Made by a program: the position numbers and the translations under genes
Notes under the pieces: generated by a model
The model's input: the letters and a program-made list of their open reading frames with translations, nothing else
The model's database searches: none
What the model was told of the DNA's origin: nothing
NCBI GenBank assembly: GCA_007693745.1
Contig: REDA01000049.1
Location: 1 to 64,000, forward strand
DNA from: Balneolaceae bacterium
Lineage (GTDB): Bacteria > Bacteroidota > Rhodothermia > Balneolales > Balneolaceae
DNA length: 64,000 nucleotides
Direction: 5' to 3'
Part shown: positions 18,534 to 27,686 of the stretch, piece after piece
Layout: every line of letters starts with the position of its first letter
Position numbering within the stretch: the first letter of the stretch is position 1

Positions 18534-19184
18534 ATGGGGAAAAAAATCGCATTGGGATGTCTCGGGCTTTTTCTGATCGCGCTTGCCGCGGGAGGATATT
18601 TCGGGTATCAATTCATCAAACCGTTCATGGGTGGATTCACCTCTCTTGAAGAGATCAGTGAAGCCAACAGCAGAATTTCCAATCAATCCGACTTTGCCCG
18701 TCCGGCATCCGGAGAACTCACCGGAGACCAGGTTTCCAGATTTGTAACTGTTCAGGAGGATATTCTTGCTGGATTGGAGAGTCGTTTTACCGATTTTCAG
18801 GATAAATATGAGGAAATTGGCTCAAAATGGGAGAATCGCGATCCTTCTTTCAGAGAGATGGCAAATGTATGGGGCGACCTGTTTGACCTCTTCCGGGACG
18901 CCAAGCAGATTCAGGTTGATGCCCTCAACAGACAGGGTTTCTCTCTTTCGGAATACAGATTTGTGCAGACCTCATTTTATCAGGCTCTCGGTGTTGAACT
19001 GTTTGCCTTCAACATCGACCAGATTGCTGAGGCTGCCCGCGAGGGACTCTTTGATTTGAATATGGATGAATTTGAAGAAATGCGTTCAGAAATGGATCAG
19101 ATCCCTGAAGTGAATCGCCGTCTTGCAGCTCCCTATGCCGACTCATCAGAACGGTGGCTTCCATTTGCATGGATAGGATTATAA
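18534..19184 (+). CDS. Uncharacterised membrane-anchored protein
   Basis: A 216-residue protein that I do not recognise. It begins MGKKIALGCLGLFLIALAAGG with one hydrophobic segment at about residues 4-27, which could be an uncleaved anchor or, given LGC at 7-9, possibly a lipoprotein-like signal, although the Cys is too close to the N-terminus for a normal lipobox. The remainder is acidic and mostly alpha-helical in appearance (TDFQDKYEEIGSKWENRDPSFREM), with no cysteines or catalytic motif visible. It is the first gene of a plausible unit with the LOG-family gene 52 bp downstream, DUF1499 and a small membrane protein. Confidence 0.7.
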   Translation: MGKKIALGCLGLFLIALAAGGYFGYQFIKPFMGGFTSLEEISEANSRISNQSDFARPASGELTGDQVSRFVTVQEDILAGLESRFTDFQDKYEEIGSKWENRDPSFREMANVWGDLFDLFRDAKQIQVDALNRQGFSLSEYRFVQTSFYQALGVELFAFNIDQIAEAAREGLFDLNMDEFEEMRSEMDQIPEVNRRLAAPYADSSERWLPFAWIGL

Positions 19185-19236
19185 TTGTTGCATTCCCCGT
19201 GGAATCACCCTCAAAAATAATGAGATAACATCGGAA

Positions 19237-19785
19237 ATGCAGAATCTATGCGTTTACTGCGGATCCTCAGCAGGAAATGACCCGGAGATCACAAAGATTG
19301 CTGTCCATCTCGGCTCTATGCTGGCTGAAAGCGGTACGGGATTAGTGTACGGAGGTTCCTCACTCGGAATCATGGGCACTCTTGCCAATTCTGTCATGGA
19401 GAATGGAGGAACAGTGACAGGTGTCATTCCCAGAGGGCTCTTCAAAAAAGAAGTAGCCCATCAGGGGATTACGCGCCTAATTACGGTCAGAAATATGCAT
19501 GAGAGGAAATCAACCATGGCGGATCTTGCAGATGCTTTTCTGGCACTTCCTGGTGGTTTCGGTACTCTCGAAGAGCTTTTTGAAATCATTACCTGGAACC
19601 AGATCGGCATTATTTCCAAACCGGTTACACTATTCAACTTCAAGGGTTTTTATGATCCGTTGATCCGAATGATTGAACAGGCATCCGATGGAGGATTTAT
19701 TCGTGATGAGAACAGAAAGATATTAAATATTGCGGAAACGCTGGATCAATGTATCCGGTTTTCTACTTTGCATCCGAAAACCTGA
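19237..19785 (+). CDS. LOG family protein (TIGR00730)
   Basis: A 182-residue Rossmann-like enzyme of the LOG family. The N-terminal LCVYCGSS and the motif PGGFGTLEELFEIITWNQ (about residues 105-122) are diagnostic; this motif carries the residues for phosphoribohydrolase activity. Plant and some bacterial members convert cytokinin riboside 5'-monophosphates to free bases, while most bacterial homologues appear to hydrolyse nucleoside 5'-monophosphates; which applies here is unknown. Its stop overlaps the next start by one base (TGATG at 19783-19787), so translation is coupled to the DUF1499 gene. Confidence 0.88.
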   Translation: MQNLCVYCGSSAGNDPEITKIAVHLGSMLAESGTGLVYGGSSLGIMGTLANSVMENGGTVTGVIPRGLFKKEVAHQGITRLITVRNMHERKSTMADLADAFLALPGGFGTLEELFEIITWNQIGIISKPVTLFNFKGFYDPLIRMIEQASDGGFIRDENRKILNIAETLDQCIRFSTLHPKT

Positions 19786-20207
19786 TGAATTACAAAGCTC
19801 TGCACTCTATGCTTGCACTGATGTTACTATTCGCCCAGACTGATCACAATACCCCGTCCGGTCATCCGTTTGATCCCTGTCCTGATTCACCTAACTGTGT
19901 GATTGATTCAGCTGATTTTTCAATCCCGGCCTCCCGGCTTATCCATTTGGCAGATGAGACTCTCAAAAAAATGGGGGCATATGAAGTGCACACAGATCAA
20001 ATGAAATTATCAATCGATGCAATTTTCCGGATCCGGCTTTTTGGCTTCAAAGATGATGTGCAGATCCATATCATTGAAAATGACGTACAGGGAAGCAGAC
20101 TTTTCATCCGCAGTGCCAGCCGAACCGGCTACAGCGATCTGGGGGTGAATCAAAGACGCGTTACCAAATTTTTTAATCAACTTGAAAACAAAATCAAACA
20201 ACTATGA
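19785..20207 (+). CDS. DUF1499 family protein
   Basis: A 140-residue protein with a short hydrophobic N-terminus (about residues 7-17) and the DUF1499 core: CPDSPNCVIDSAD near residue 27, then a mixed alpha/beta segment with DGIFR-like DAIFRIRLFGFKDDVQIHI and a conserved SASRTGYSDLGVNQRRV block. The family occurs widely in bacteria and plants without an assigned function. The open frame begins at 19749, but the ATG at 19785 fits better because it overlaps the LOG stop by one base and gives the family N-terminus. It overlaps the next gene by four bases (ATGA at 20204-20207). Confidence 0.82.
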   Translation: MNYKALHSMLALMLLFAQTDHNTPSGHPFDPCPDSPNCVIDSADFSIPASRLIHLADETLKKMGAYEVHTDQMKLSIDAIFRIRLFGFKDDVQIHIIENDVQGSRLFIRSASRTGYSDLGVNQRRVTKFFNQLENKIKQL

Positions 20208-20596
20208 ATATATCCAGGCTCTCAATAAACATCGGCATCCTCATGATTCTTCTGGGAGGTATCTCCTATGTCGCCTCCGGTGCCGCCAGCTTCACCGCAC
20301 TCATACCCGCTTTTTTCGGAATCGCATTTGGAGGTCTTGGCATGCTGGGCAAACGCAGTGAATCGATGCGGAAACATGCCATGCATGCCGCTCTGCTACT
20401 CGCAATACTTGGATTAGGCGGCTCCTTTGGTGGTTTGATGGCACTTTTCGGAATGATTGGAGGGGAGTCCCCCGAAAGGCTCAATGCAGTAATTGCACAG
20501 GCGGTGATGGCTGTTCTCTGCATCTTTTTTCTGGTGGCCGGTGTGCGCTCATTCATCGAGGCCAGAAAAGCAAGGGAGAGTGGTAGTGCTGCCTGA
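20204..20596 (+). CDS. Small multi-pass membrane protein
   Basis: A 130-residue protein with four predicted membrane segments at about residues 8-25, 30-48, 64-90 and 100-120, separated by short loops. I do not recognise a named family. Start ATG overlaps the DUF1499 stop (ATGA), showing translational coupling. The C-terminus is short and basic. Its place at the end of the LOG/DUF1499 unit is the only functional clue, and a hairpin followed by T residues 46 bp downstream probably ends the transcript. Confidence 0.75.
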   Translation: MNISRLSINIGILMILLGGISYVASGAASFTALIPAFFGIAFGGLGMLGKRSESMRKHAMHAALLLAILGLGGSFGGLMALFGMIGGESPERLNAVIAQAVMAVLCIFFLVAGVRSFIEARKARESGSAA

Positions 20597-20641
20597 CACC
20601 TATACTTCAGAAGCGAATCGAAGCTTCTAACTGATTGGTCA

Positions 20642-20676
20642 CCGAAAGGTCATACGCCCGGCTTTCGGATTTTTTC
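20642..20676 (+). terminator. Probable intrinsic terminator after the LOG unit
   Basis: CCGAAAG (20642-20648) pairs with CTTTCGG (20662-20668) across a 13-nt loop and is followed by ATTTTTTC. The stem is short and the loop long, so the call is moderate. It lies 46 bp after the last gene of the 18534-20596 unit. Confidence 0.55.
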
Positions 20677-20725
20677 TGAAATCTTATGCTTTTCAGCTAT
20701 CTTTCAGAGTCTGACATATCTATTT

Positions 20726-20738
20726 ACCATCTGATGGT
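20726..20738. promoter_or_regulatory. Palindrome upstream of the Fur-family gene
   Basis: ACCATC-T-GATGGT is a perfect 6-1-6 palindrome located 116-128 bp before the Fur-family start codon. It could be an operator for this or another regulator, but it does not match the classical Fur box and nothing else supports a role. Confidence 0.25.
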
Positions 20739-20853
20739 TTGTTTATATGAAACACGACAAGCAGCGCATTATGGTTTTTGCATGGTATTTTTCATGAAGC
20801 TGCCGTTACATGTGCGTGCATACAGAATTGATATTTATTGAAAACATACGGTT

Positions 20854-21357
20854 ATGGCACATCAGGCAACAGAAGAAACGATTCAGCTGGTTAAGGAAAT
20901 ATTCAGAGCCTATCTAAGGGAGGGAAACCAGCGTCAAACTCCGGAACGATTTATGGTTCTTGAAGAAATTTACCGCTCTGACGGCCACTTTGATGCCGAT
21001 GACCTTTTTTTCAGCATGAAGAACTCCGGAACCCGCGTATCACGTGCCACTGTTTACAATACACTGGATCTTCTTGTGGAATGCGGGCTGGTACAACGTC
21101 AGCAGTTTGGGAAAAATCAGTATTATTACGAACGCTCCTACGCCTATCAGCAACACGATCACCTGATCTGCAGGGAGTGTGGCGCTGTAGTTGAGTTTTG
21201 TGATCCGAGAATTCTTGAAATACAGAAATTGATGGAACAGATTCACAATTTCACCGTGGAAGCCCATTCTCTGCACCTTTTTGGCAGCTGTAATGATAAA
21301 GAGGCGTGCGATCACCGGAAAAAAAATGGCGACAAGATTAAAAATCTAACCGGCTAA
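20854..21357 (+). CDS. Fur family metal-responsive transcriptional regulator
   Basis: A 167-residue regulator. The N-terminal winged helix includes RQTPERFMVLEEIYRSDGHFDADDLFFSM and VSRATVYNTLDLLVECGLV (recognition helix, about residues 55-75). The dimerisation domain has the metal-binding HDHLICRECGAVVEF around residues 100-114 and a C-terminal CNDKEACDH pair, so both Cys pairs of a structural zinc site are present. Fur, Zur and PerR members cannot be told apart reliably by eye; the HxH...CxxC layout is compatible with Fur or Zur. It is a single gene, convergent with ftsX with only 25 bp between the stops. Confidence 0.88.
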   Translation: MAHQATEETIQLVKEIFRAYLREGNQRQTPERFMVLEEIYRSDGHFDADDLFFSMKNSGTRVSRATVYNTLDLLVECGLVQRQQFGKNQYYYERSYAYQQHDHLICRECGAVVEFCDPRILEIQKLMEQIHNFTVEAHSLHLFGSCNDKEACDHRKKNGDKIKNLTG

Positions 21358-21382
21358 ACAGACCGATTTACCGGAGATCCAA

Positions 21383-22267
21383 TCAGGTGTACACCCTGGT
21401 ATCGCGTATGAATTTTCTTGCTGCCCAGCGGCTTCCTGCCCAGCCCATTACTACTGCCGAAACCAAAAGCGCCGAAACCAAAAAGTACCACCGGCCAAAA
21501 GGCCAGGAGAGAATCCCGACTTGTGGAATCAATCGGGGTACCAGCCATTCAAATACGACCCAAATCACGGCAGACGCAGCTGATCCGGCAATCACCCCCT
21601 GCAAAACTCCCTCAACAAGAAAAGGACTCCGGATGAATCTGTTGGTTGCACCCACAAGCTTCATCGCCCTGATCAGCTCACGTTTGGCATAAATTGTCAA
21701 CCGAATTGTATTGAATACAAGTATAACAGCCACAAAAAGAATAAACAGTCCCAATCCACCGCCAATCAGCATCAGAATCTCAGTCCTCGATTCAAGCGCC
21801 TGCAGAAGAGCAAGGTTGAACCTCACCTCATCTACCCCGGGCTCCAATCGAATCTGCCGGACAAGTGAATCGATCTGTGCCACCTGAAGATTATCAGAAA
21901 CTTTCACCCGGAAAGAAGCAGGTAAAAAATTCAGCCCGGACAATGCCTCTGCACCGAGTCCGAACTCCTGACTAAATATCGCTGAGGCACTATCCGGAGA
22001 AATATAGGTAATACCGGTTATTTCCGGCTTTTGTGCCAGATACCGGCTTAAATGGCTTCTCTCAGAGTCAGACAGCGGCTTAAGAAAAACTTCCACCTCA
22101 ACCTGCTGTCTCAGCATTTGCGAGACTTCATAGGCATTATAACCCACCCGAAACAGTACTCCTATCAGCAGCAGGGCGATAAAAAGAGAGAAAACGGATG
22201 TAAACGCAGCCAGCCTGGCCCGACCCAACCCTGCGAATCCTTCTTTAATGATATAACTGAAACTCAT
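21383..22267 (-). CDS. ftsX: Cell division protein FtsX
   Basis: A 294-residue FtsX-type permease: a short cytoplasmic N-terminus, a first membrane helix at about 20-42, a periplasmic domain of about 120 residues with the typical VEVFLKPLSDSERSHLSRYL and ISPDSASAIFSQEFG stretches, and three further helices near residues 165-192, 215-240 and 258-280. FtsEX couples ATP hydrolysis to activation of cell-wall hydrolases at the septum. The ATPase gene ftsE is not adjacent. Instead ftsX starts 6 bp after an outer-membrane barrel gene in a cinA-barrel-ftsX arrangement, all on the minus strand and closely spaced. Confidence 0.9.
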   Translation of the reverse strand: MSFSYIIKEGFAGLGRARLAAFTSVFSLFIALLLIGVLFRVGYNAYEVSQMLRQQVEVEVFLKPLSDSERSHLSRYLAQKPEITGITYISPDSASAIFSQEFGLGAEALSGLNFLPASFRVKVSDNLQVAQIDSLVRQIRLEPGVDEVRFNLALLQALESRTEILMLIGGGLGLFILFVAVILVFNTIRLTIYAKRELIRAMKLVGATNRFIRSPFLVEGVLQGVIAGSAASAVIWVVFEWLVPRLIPQVGILSWPFGRWYFLVSALLVSAVVMGWAGSRWAARKFIRDTRVYT

Positions 22268-22273
22268 ACGTAT

Positions 22274-24343
22274 TTAATTTGTAAACAGCACTCTGATCGC
22301 AAAGCGAAATCTCCTCTCCGGCATGGGGTATCCTGTTGTCTCAAAATATCCAACTTGCCCGGCACCATTGAATACATTTTCCCATTTAAGCAGCACCATC
22401 ATCCATCGGACTCTCGCAGAGATCTCTGCATCCACCCTGTAGTAAGAGGGATTGACCCACTCATTGGATGCGTGTTGCCACCGGTTCAAAGGTACAATAT
22501 ATTCGGCTGACCGAAATGGGTTTGGAGAAAAAAGTCCTGACAGACCGGCTTTTACAAAGGTGGCCCGGTCGAACAGATAATTTTTCCAGTAAAAAGAGCC
22601 CTTTAGCCAAATGCGATCTCCTGCATCAGTGAGCATACGGTTCGTCTCCAGATCACTCTCTGAAGAATAGATCGAATATGTGCCGGACAGGGTCCCCTCG
22701 AAACGGGAAACATTCAACCCGGCCCAGACGCTTGCAGAGTAGGTGTGATAGGGGTCTGCAGAAATAAACTCACCCTCTCTGTTCAGAAAAATCTGATCCG
22801 TACGCTTTCGGATGTCCGCCCGGAAACCGGTGAAAACAGCGGGAGTTAATCTGAAATCACCACGACCCCCTGCAAACAGAGAACGTTGCTGAGCAAGCTT
22901 CTCATCCCCGGAATAGGAACCGGACTCCCAGTAAGCCGCCTGAATATCGGGAGATGCCGCCTGTTGACCTCCAAAAAATGATAATTTCATTCTTTCTGAC
23001 AACAAGAGTGCAAGTTTACCACCGGTTTCAGATGAGTTTCGCCCATCATTAATGAACGAACCGGAGCTGATCAGCGAAAGGGTAAGCCATGGAGTTACGC
23101 CTGTCTCTGCTGCCAAACTCAATTCACTGCCAAACCAGCTGCTCCTGCTGAAATTTCTCTTTTCCCTCTCTGATAAGGAGAATAATCTCGCATCTCCGCG
23201 GAGATCGAGCGGACCCGCTTTTACAATCTGCTTTGCATATAGTTCCAGCTTTCGGAAATCAGCTGCAACACTGTCTGCCGCACTGTTCAGGTTCCAGGAT
23301 TCTGTCTGCCGGTGGATACCAAAGATCGTGGAAACTCCTGCGTCTCTGTTTTTCCGGTAGTGAGCCTGCAAATAGAGATCACCGTAAGCGGATTCGGACG
23401 ATGCCGACGATTCAACCGGAGTTGCGGTAAATCGATTAAACGCAAAAAGTGATGGCTCACTTATCACATATCCAAATGGCTCTTCCGTCTCCCGGGAATT
23501 GTTCATCAAAGACCCTCTCAGCAGCCAGTTTTCATTCAGCTGATGATACACCCTGGCCAGAATCTGAGTCCCCTCAATTTTATGTCGCCTGTAACCGGTT
23601 CCGTCCTTTCGATCCCAGAATGAGAGTTCCAGATTCGTTGTTTCCCTCAAATTCTGAGTGTAGGAAAACTCAAGACTGCGATAGTCATGTGAACTTTCAT
23701 CAAAATTCAGATAGGTCCGGGGCTGCACAAGGTAGTGATCTCTCAGGCGGATGCGTGTGATGTGACTCCCGCTGAAAGCGGACTCTTCCACCGACTCAAT
23801 CTTGTGAACGGGAATTCGATTCCAGTTCATCTGCCCGGTAAAAAGGCTATTTAATTTCAACCCCTCCAGTTCCGCCATCATGTCACCGGTTTTATAGGCA
23901 TGGAGCTCCAGAGCATCAGGACGGCCTGTCATTCCTGTTCTGTAAGTAATGGCTCCGGGTCTTTCATAAAATCGATCCGCAAGATTGAGAAGCTGAATCC
24001 AGCGCAGTGTACTATCGGTATCGGTAACCTCAAATCCCGGTCTCAGCTTATACTCCCAGATATAGACGGTATCCGGCATTGCCGCTACCTGGTCCGGGGT
24101 CAGAGTTCCAATCCAGCGCAGGGTTTCACGATTGAGGGTATCCGGAACTTTGATTTCGGGCAGACCTTCTGAGAAAAAAAGAGGCGGTATCGGGGTAAAC
24201 CGGGAAAGTGTATCTGTTTCGGCAGCTATCGCGAACGCTTCAGAAATCAAAGGCTCATGTTGAATCTTTTCTGGCAGCAGAGGCTGAAAAAAGAGCGTAA
24301 GCAGTGACCCAATGGTAAACCACATCGAAAAATTTGCTGTCAA
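22274..24343 (-). CDS. Putative porin-like outer-membrane beta-barrel protein
   Basis: A 689-residue protein with an N-terminal hydrophobic segment (about residues 7-22), a region of about 180 residues with a plug-like appearance (GMTGRPDALELHAYKTGDMMAELEGLKLNSLFTGQMNWNRIPVHKIESVE is the part seen, shortened here to its start GMTGRPDALELHAY), then many amphipathic strands to an aromatic C-terminal end. It resembles the putative porin group of Bacteroidota, including TonB-receptor-like plug features, but no TonB box or SusC signature was recognised. The start is TTG at 24343, overlapping the cinA stop by three bases; ATG at 24325 is an alternative. Substrate unknown. Confidence 0.65.
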   Translation of the reverse strand: MTANFSMWFTIGSLLTLFFQPLLPEKIQHEPLISEAFAIAAETDTLSRFTPIPPLFFSEGLPEIKVPDTLNRETLRWIGTLTPDQVAAMPDTVYIWEYKLRPGFEVTDTDSTLRWIQLLNLADRFYERPGAITYRTGMTGRPDALELHAYKTGDMMAELEGLKLNSLFTGQMNWNRIPVHKIESVEESAFSGSHITRIRLRDHYLVQPRTYLNFDESSHDYRSLEFSYTQNLRETTNLELSFWDRKDGTGYRRHKIEGTQILARVYHQLNENWLLRGSLMNNSRETEEPFGYVISEPSLFAFNRFTATPVESSASSESAYGDLYLQAHYRKNRDAGVSTIFGIHRQTESWNLNSAADSVAADFRKLELYAKQIVKAGPLDLRGDARLFSLSEREKRNFSRSSWFGSELSLAAETGVTPWLTLSLISSGSFINDGRNSSETGGKLALLLSERMKLSFFGGQQAASPDIQAAYWESGSYSGDEKLAQQRSLFAGGRGDFRLTPAVFTGFRADIRKRTDQIFLNREGEFISADPYHTYSASVWAGLNVSRFEGTLSGTYSIYSSESDLETNRMLTDAGDRIWLKGSFYWKNYLFDRATFVKAGLSGLFSPNPFRSAEYIVPLNRWQHASNEWVNPSYYRVDAEISARVRWMMVLLKWENVFNGAGQVGYFETTGYPMPERRFRFAIRVLFTN

Positions 24344-25626
24344 GGGAACCAGGGTTTGAGTTCATAGGGATAACTGTCCAACCCGAGCAGCTCTCTTCGT
24401 ACAGTTTCAAGAAGTACCATGGCTGTTCGCTGTTTGTTTACATGTCTGTCCGGCCCGAACTGACCCTTCAGTGCAAATAGTTTCTCACCTGTTTTGAAAC
24501 CCATCCATACACTCCCGACGGGTTTATCACTACTGCCGCCACCCGGACCTGCAATACCTGTCGCCGAGATGCCCACATCCGCGCCAAACCGTCTGGATAC
24601 CCCGGAAGCCATTTCAAGGGCTGTTTCTTTACTGACAGCTCCAAATCTCTCTATCGTTTCAGGATTCACTCCAAGCAGTGATGTTTTGGATGCATTTGAA
24701 TATGAGACAATCCCACCCAGAAAGAAATTGCTGCTCCCGGGAATATTGGTAAGCTCATTGGAAACAAAACCGCCTGTACAGCTCTCTGCAAGAGCGATTT
24801 TCATACTCCTTTCCTGAAGCAACTCACCCACCACTGCAGAAAGTGCCGTCTCTTTTCCACAACCATAAAGATAATGCCCGATTGTCTGCTGAAGTTTTTG
24901 TTTCAAAGTCATGAGTTTGTCCGATGCCTGCTCATGAGTTTCACCGCTTGCACTGATGCGTATTGTCACTCCACCGGGATTTGGCAGATAGGCGACTCCC
25001 ACTCCGTTGCTGATGTACTGCTCAAGATTCCCGACCTGATCACTCAGCGTGCTTTCAGGGATACCTGCTGTCTTGAAATAGTCACTTACCCAAACTTCGG
25101 TTTCATGAAAATGTTCTGCGATTTTCTTCTGAACCTCATCCCGCATCAAATGTTTCATTTCATGGGGCACCCCCGGCAGAACAGCCAGATATCTCCCCTC
25201 CTTCTCAAACCACATCCCCGGAGCAGTGCCCCGGCTGTTGAAAAGAACATCACAAATCTCAGGCACCATTGCCTGCTCAACATTGGAAGCAGAAAGAGCC
25301 AGGCCTCTGTCAGAAAAAATCCCTTCTATATGACGCAGAACTCTCTCATCCCTTTTCATACCACACCCAAAAAGATCTGCAACAACGACCTTCGTAATAT
25401 CATCATGTGTGGGACCAAGTCCGCCTGTGGTGATTGTGAGATCTGCACTCCTGAGTGACTCTGAAAGTTGAGAATAGATGAGGAGCCTGTCATCCGGGAG
25501 GATAAACACCCTCTCCACATAGAAGCCCATTTCTGTTAGAAATGAGCCCATCCACGATGCATTTGTATTGACGGTATCTCCAATCAGCAGTTCATTTCCA
25601 ATCGATACGATATGTGCTTTTTTCAT
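24340..25626 (-). CDS. cinA: CinA family protein, competence/damage-inducible with nicotinamide-nucleotide amidase domain
   Basis: A 428-residue two-domain protein. The N-terminal MoaB/MogA-like COG1058 domain begins KKAHIVSIGNELLIGDT, with TTGGLGPTHDD near residue 75. The C-terminal amidase domain has ALAESCTGGFVSNELTNI and ATGIAGPGGGSSDKPVGSVW, matching PncC-type nicotinamide mononucleotide deamidases; the N-domain acts as ADP-ribose pyrophosphatase in characterised homologues. Together they recycle pyridine nucleotides. I chose the ATG at 25626, since the open frame's longer start at 25698 would add a non-homologous leader. The stop overlaps the next gene's TTG start. It is divergent from pgsA. 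Confidence 0.92.
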   Translation of the reverse strand: MKKAHIVSIGNELLIGDTVNTNASWMGSFLTEMGFYVERVFILPDDRLLIYSQLSESLRSADLTITTGGLGPTHDDITKVVVADLFGCGMKRDERVLRHIEGIFSDRGLALSASNVEQAMVPEICDVLFNSRGTAPGMWFEKEGRYLAVLPGVPHEMKHLMRDEVQKKIAEHFHETEVWVSDYFKTAGIPESTLSDQVGNLEQYISNGVGVAYLPNPGGVTIRISASGETHEQASDKLMTLKQKLQQTIGHYLYGCGKETALSAVVGELLQERSMKIALAESCTGGFVSNELTNIPGSSNFFLGGIVSYSNASKTSLLGVNPETIERFGAVSKETALEMASGVSRRFGADVGISATGIAGPGGGSSDKPVGSVWMGFKTGEKLFALKGQFGPDRHVNKQRTAMVLLETVRRELLGLDSYPYELKPWFP

Positions 25627-25756
25627 AAGGGTGAAAAATAGTATTTTATGAGTCCATATTAAACTGCTGATAACAACAGAGTGCTCAAAGGTATGCACTC
25701 ATGAACCCTGCAACGAAGCAACCGTCTGCTTCTTACTTAACCTTCTGCAATCCCTT

Positions 25757-26338
25757 TTGAATAAGATTCCAAATATTCTGAGTTCCCTGAGGCTTGTCAT
25801 GGCACCTGTTTTTCTGTTTCTTTTTATTCAGGAAGATCTTCTTCTCAGGGGTATCAGCCTCGTTGTTTTTGCCATAGCCGCGATTACAGACGCTTTCGAC
25901 GGTTACTTTGCCAGAAAATATGATGCAGAGAGCGAGTTTGGAGTGTTCATGGATCCGCTTGCCGATAAATTCCTGACCTTCGCAGGGTTTGTCTGCCTGC
26001 CTTTTCTGGATCCGCATCAATTCCCCTGGTGGGCAATTCTGTTGATTGTAGTCAGAGACGCGGGTGTAACAATGCTCAGGGTCTTTTCAAAACGTAAAGG
26101 GTTTAACCTCGAAACACTAAGATCAGCGAAAATAAAGACAGCGGTTCAGATGGGCTATCTCTATGTGGCTCTGCTTTTTGGGTTCCTTCTCCTTTTCGGC
26201 GGTCCTTTCGGAGAACTGGTGGATTCAATTTATCAAACAAACCTCTTCTACTGGGCACTGATGCTGGTTACAGCTATTACAGTTTACACGGGCTTCGAAT
26301 ACATTCTGGTGAACAGAGCTCTTTTCAGTAAAAAGTAG
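25757..26338 (+). CDS. pgsA: CDP-diacylglycerol-glycerol-3-phosphate 3-phosphatidyltransferase
   Basis: A 193-residue integral membrane enzyme that makes phosphatidylglycerophosphate. The CDP-alcohol phosphotransferase motif is complete: Asp48-Gly49, Ala52-Arg53, Gly62, Asp66 and Asp70, with the expected 2-8-3-3 spacing. Several hydrophobic helices surround it. The start is TTG at 25757, giving the family N-terminus MNKIPNILSSLRL; no ATG or GTG is available upstream in frame. It is followed after 3 bp by pgpA, the next enzyme of the same pathway, which strengthens both assignments. Confidence 0.93.
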   Translation: MNKIPNILSSLRLVMAPVFLFLFIQEDLLLRGISLVVFAIAAITDAFDGYFARKYDAESEFGVFMDPLADKFLTFAGFVCLPFLDPHQFPWWAILLIVVRDAGVTMLRVFSKRKGFNLETLRSAKIKTAVQMGYLYVALLFGFLLLFGGPFGELVDSIYQTNLFYWALMLVTAITVYTGFEYILVNRALFSKK

Positions 26339-26341
26339 AAA

Positions 26342-26821
26342 ATGCTGACGAAAATCAAACTGCTGACCGGTGCGTTGTTCGGCGCCGGGCTTAGCCCGAA
26401 AGCGCCGGGCACTGTGGGCAGCCTGCTCACTTTACCGGTCATCTATATAACGGTTCTGCTCTTCCCTCTCTATGGCATCCTGATTCTGCTTCTACTCACC
26501 GTGATCCTGTCACTTTGGAGTGCTCCCGCCGCTGTTGAAAAGTTTGGTGAAGACCCGCCCCAATTTGTCATGGACGAAAGCGCCGGTCAAACACTAACCT
26601 TTGTGGCAGCCTTTGCGGCACACCATCTGTCAGCCAGTTTTACCCTCCTTACGGTCGGGTTTATACTATTTCGCTTGTTTGATATTCTCAAACCACTCGG
26701 GATCAACCGATTGCAAAACCTTCATGGTCCGGCCGGAATTTTAGCCGACGACCTTCTTGCAGGGGTCTATGCATTGATCTGCCTCGAAATCCTGATCCGG
26801 TTTACCCCTCTCTTGAGCTGA
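26342..26821 (+). CDS. pgpA: Phosphatidylglycerophosphatase A
   Basis: A 159-residue membrane phosphatase that converts phosphatidylglycerophosphate to phosphatidylglycerol. The family signature GAGLSPKAPGTVGSLLTLP (residues about 14-32) and the acidic motif FVMDESAGQ (about 78-86), followed by FRLFDILKPLGINR and the GPAGILADDLLAG C-terminal motif, are all present. Four hydrophobic segments are visible. It is the second gene of a pgsA-pgpA operon with 3-bp spacing, so the two consecutive phospholipid steps are coupled. About 220 bp of non-coding DNA separate it from pyrE. Confidence 0.95.
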   Translation: MLTKIKLLTGALFGAGLSPKAPGTVGSLLTLPVIYITVLLFPLYGILILLLLTVILSLWSAPAAVEKFGEDPPQFVMDESAGQTLTFVAAFAAHHLSASFTLLTVGFILFRLFDILKPLGINRLQNLHGPAGILADDLLAGVYALICLEILIRFTPLLS

Positions 26822-27044
26822 AAGCTTCTCCCCATAAAGCCCGGATCAGAGAACTCGTAAACTGAATCGCAGCATAAAAATGAGATGACATAAGCATAAT
26901 ATAGAGTTCGCAATTTTTCCATATATTACAAGATTACTGTCCGGCCAACCGCTGAATCCGGTTCCGGATAATATAATTAGCAGGATACAGAACACATACT
27001 GAAGACAAGTACACCAGTTACATTTAGCGGAAATAGCTGTAATT

Positions 27045-27686
27045 ATGATATTTGATAAAGATTTTGCCAAAGAAATTTCAAGACTGCTCCTCGATATCAA
27101 TGCAGTCGTATTACGGCCGAACGAGCCCTTTACCTGGGCTTCCGGCTGGAACTCCCCGATCTATTGCGATAACAGGTTAACACTACGTTATCCCGAAATC
27201 CGGAAAAAGATTTCAAAGGCATTTGTAGATATCATCCACACACGTTTCGGTGATGTGGATGTGATTACCGGAACCGCCACGGCCGGGATACCCCATGCTG
27301 CCTGGATCGCACAAAACCTGGACAAACCCCTTGCATATGTCCGTTCATCAGCAAAATCATACGGCATGGGTAATCAGATTGAAGGGGGTGTGGATAAAGG
27401 ACAGTCCACGATCGTGGTTGAAGACCTGATATCAACCGGCGGATCCGTGCTCTCTGTTGTCCACGCACTAAAATTTATCGGTGCCGATGTAAAAGGTGTA
27501 ATGAGTATTTTCACCTATGGCTTTGATAAATCAATTCAGAATTTAAAAAATGAAGAACTCGACCTGTACAGCCTGACCGACTACGCCACACTTATTGATG
27601 TGGCTCTCGAAATGGGCAAGATACAACCCGGCGATATTGAGCTTCTGAATGACTGGAGGGAGAGTCCCGACACATGGCCCAACTAG
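27045..27686 (+). CDS. pyrE: Orotate phosphoribosyltransferase
   Basis: A 213-residue enzyme of de novo pyrimidine synthesis that joins orotate and PRPP to form OMP. The PRPP-binding motif VVEDLISTGGSV lies near residues 124-135, with the conserved FTWASGWNSPIYCDNR at about 25-40 and the mobile loop YVRSSAKSYGMGNQIEG around 100-116. Length is normal. Its last 13 bp overlap the start of an unknown gene, suggesting co-transcription. pyrD lies in the same window (40742) but not nearby. No PyrR-like attenuator was recognised in the 223-bp leader. Confidence 0.95.
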   Translation: MIFDKDFAKEISRLLLDINAVVLRPNEPFTWASGWNSPIYCDNRLTLRYPEIRKKISKAFVDIIHTRFGDVDVITGTATAGIPHAAWIAQNLDKPLAYVRSSAKSYGMGNQIEGGVDKGQSTIVVEDLISTGGSVLSVVHALKFIGADVKGVMSIFTYGFDKSIQNLKNEELDLYSLTDYATLIDVALEMGKIQPGDIELLNDWRESPDTWPN

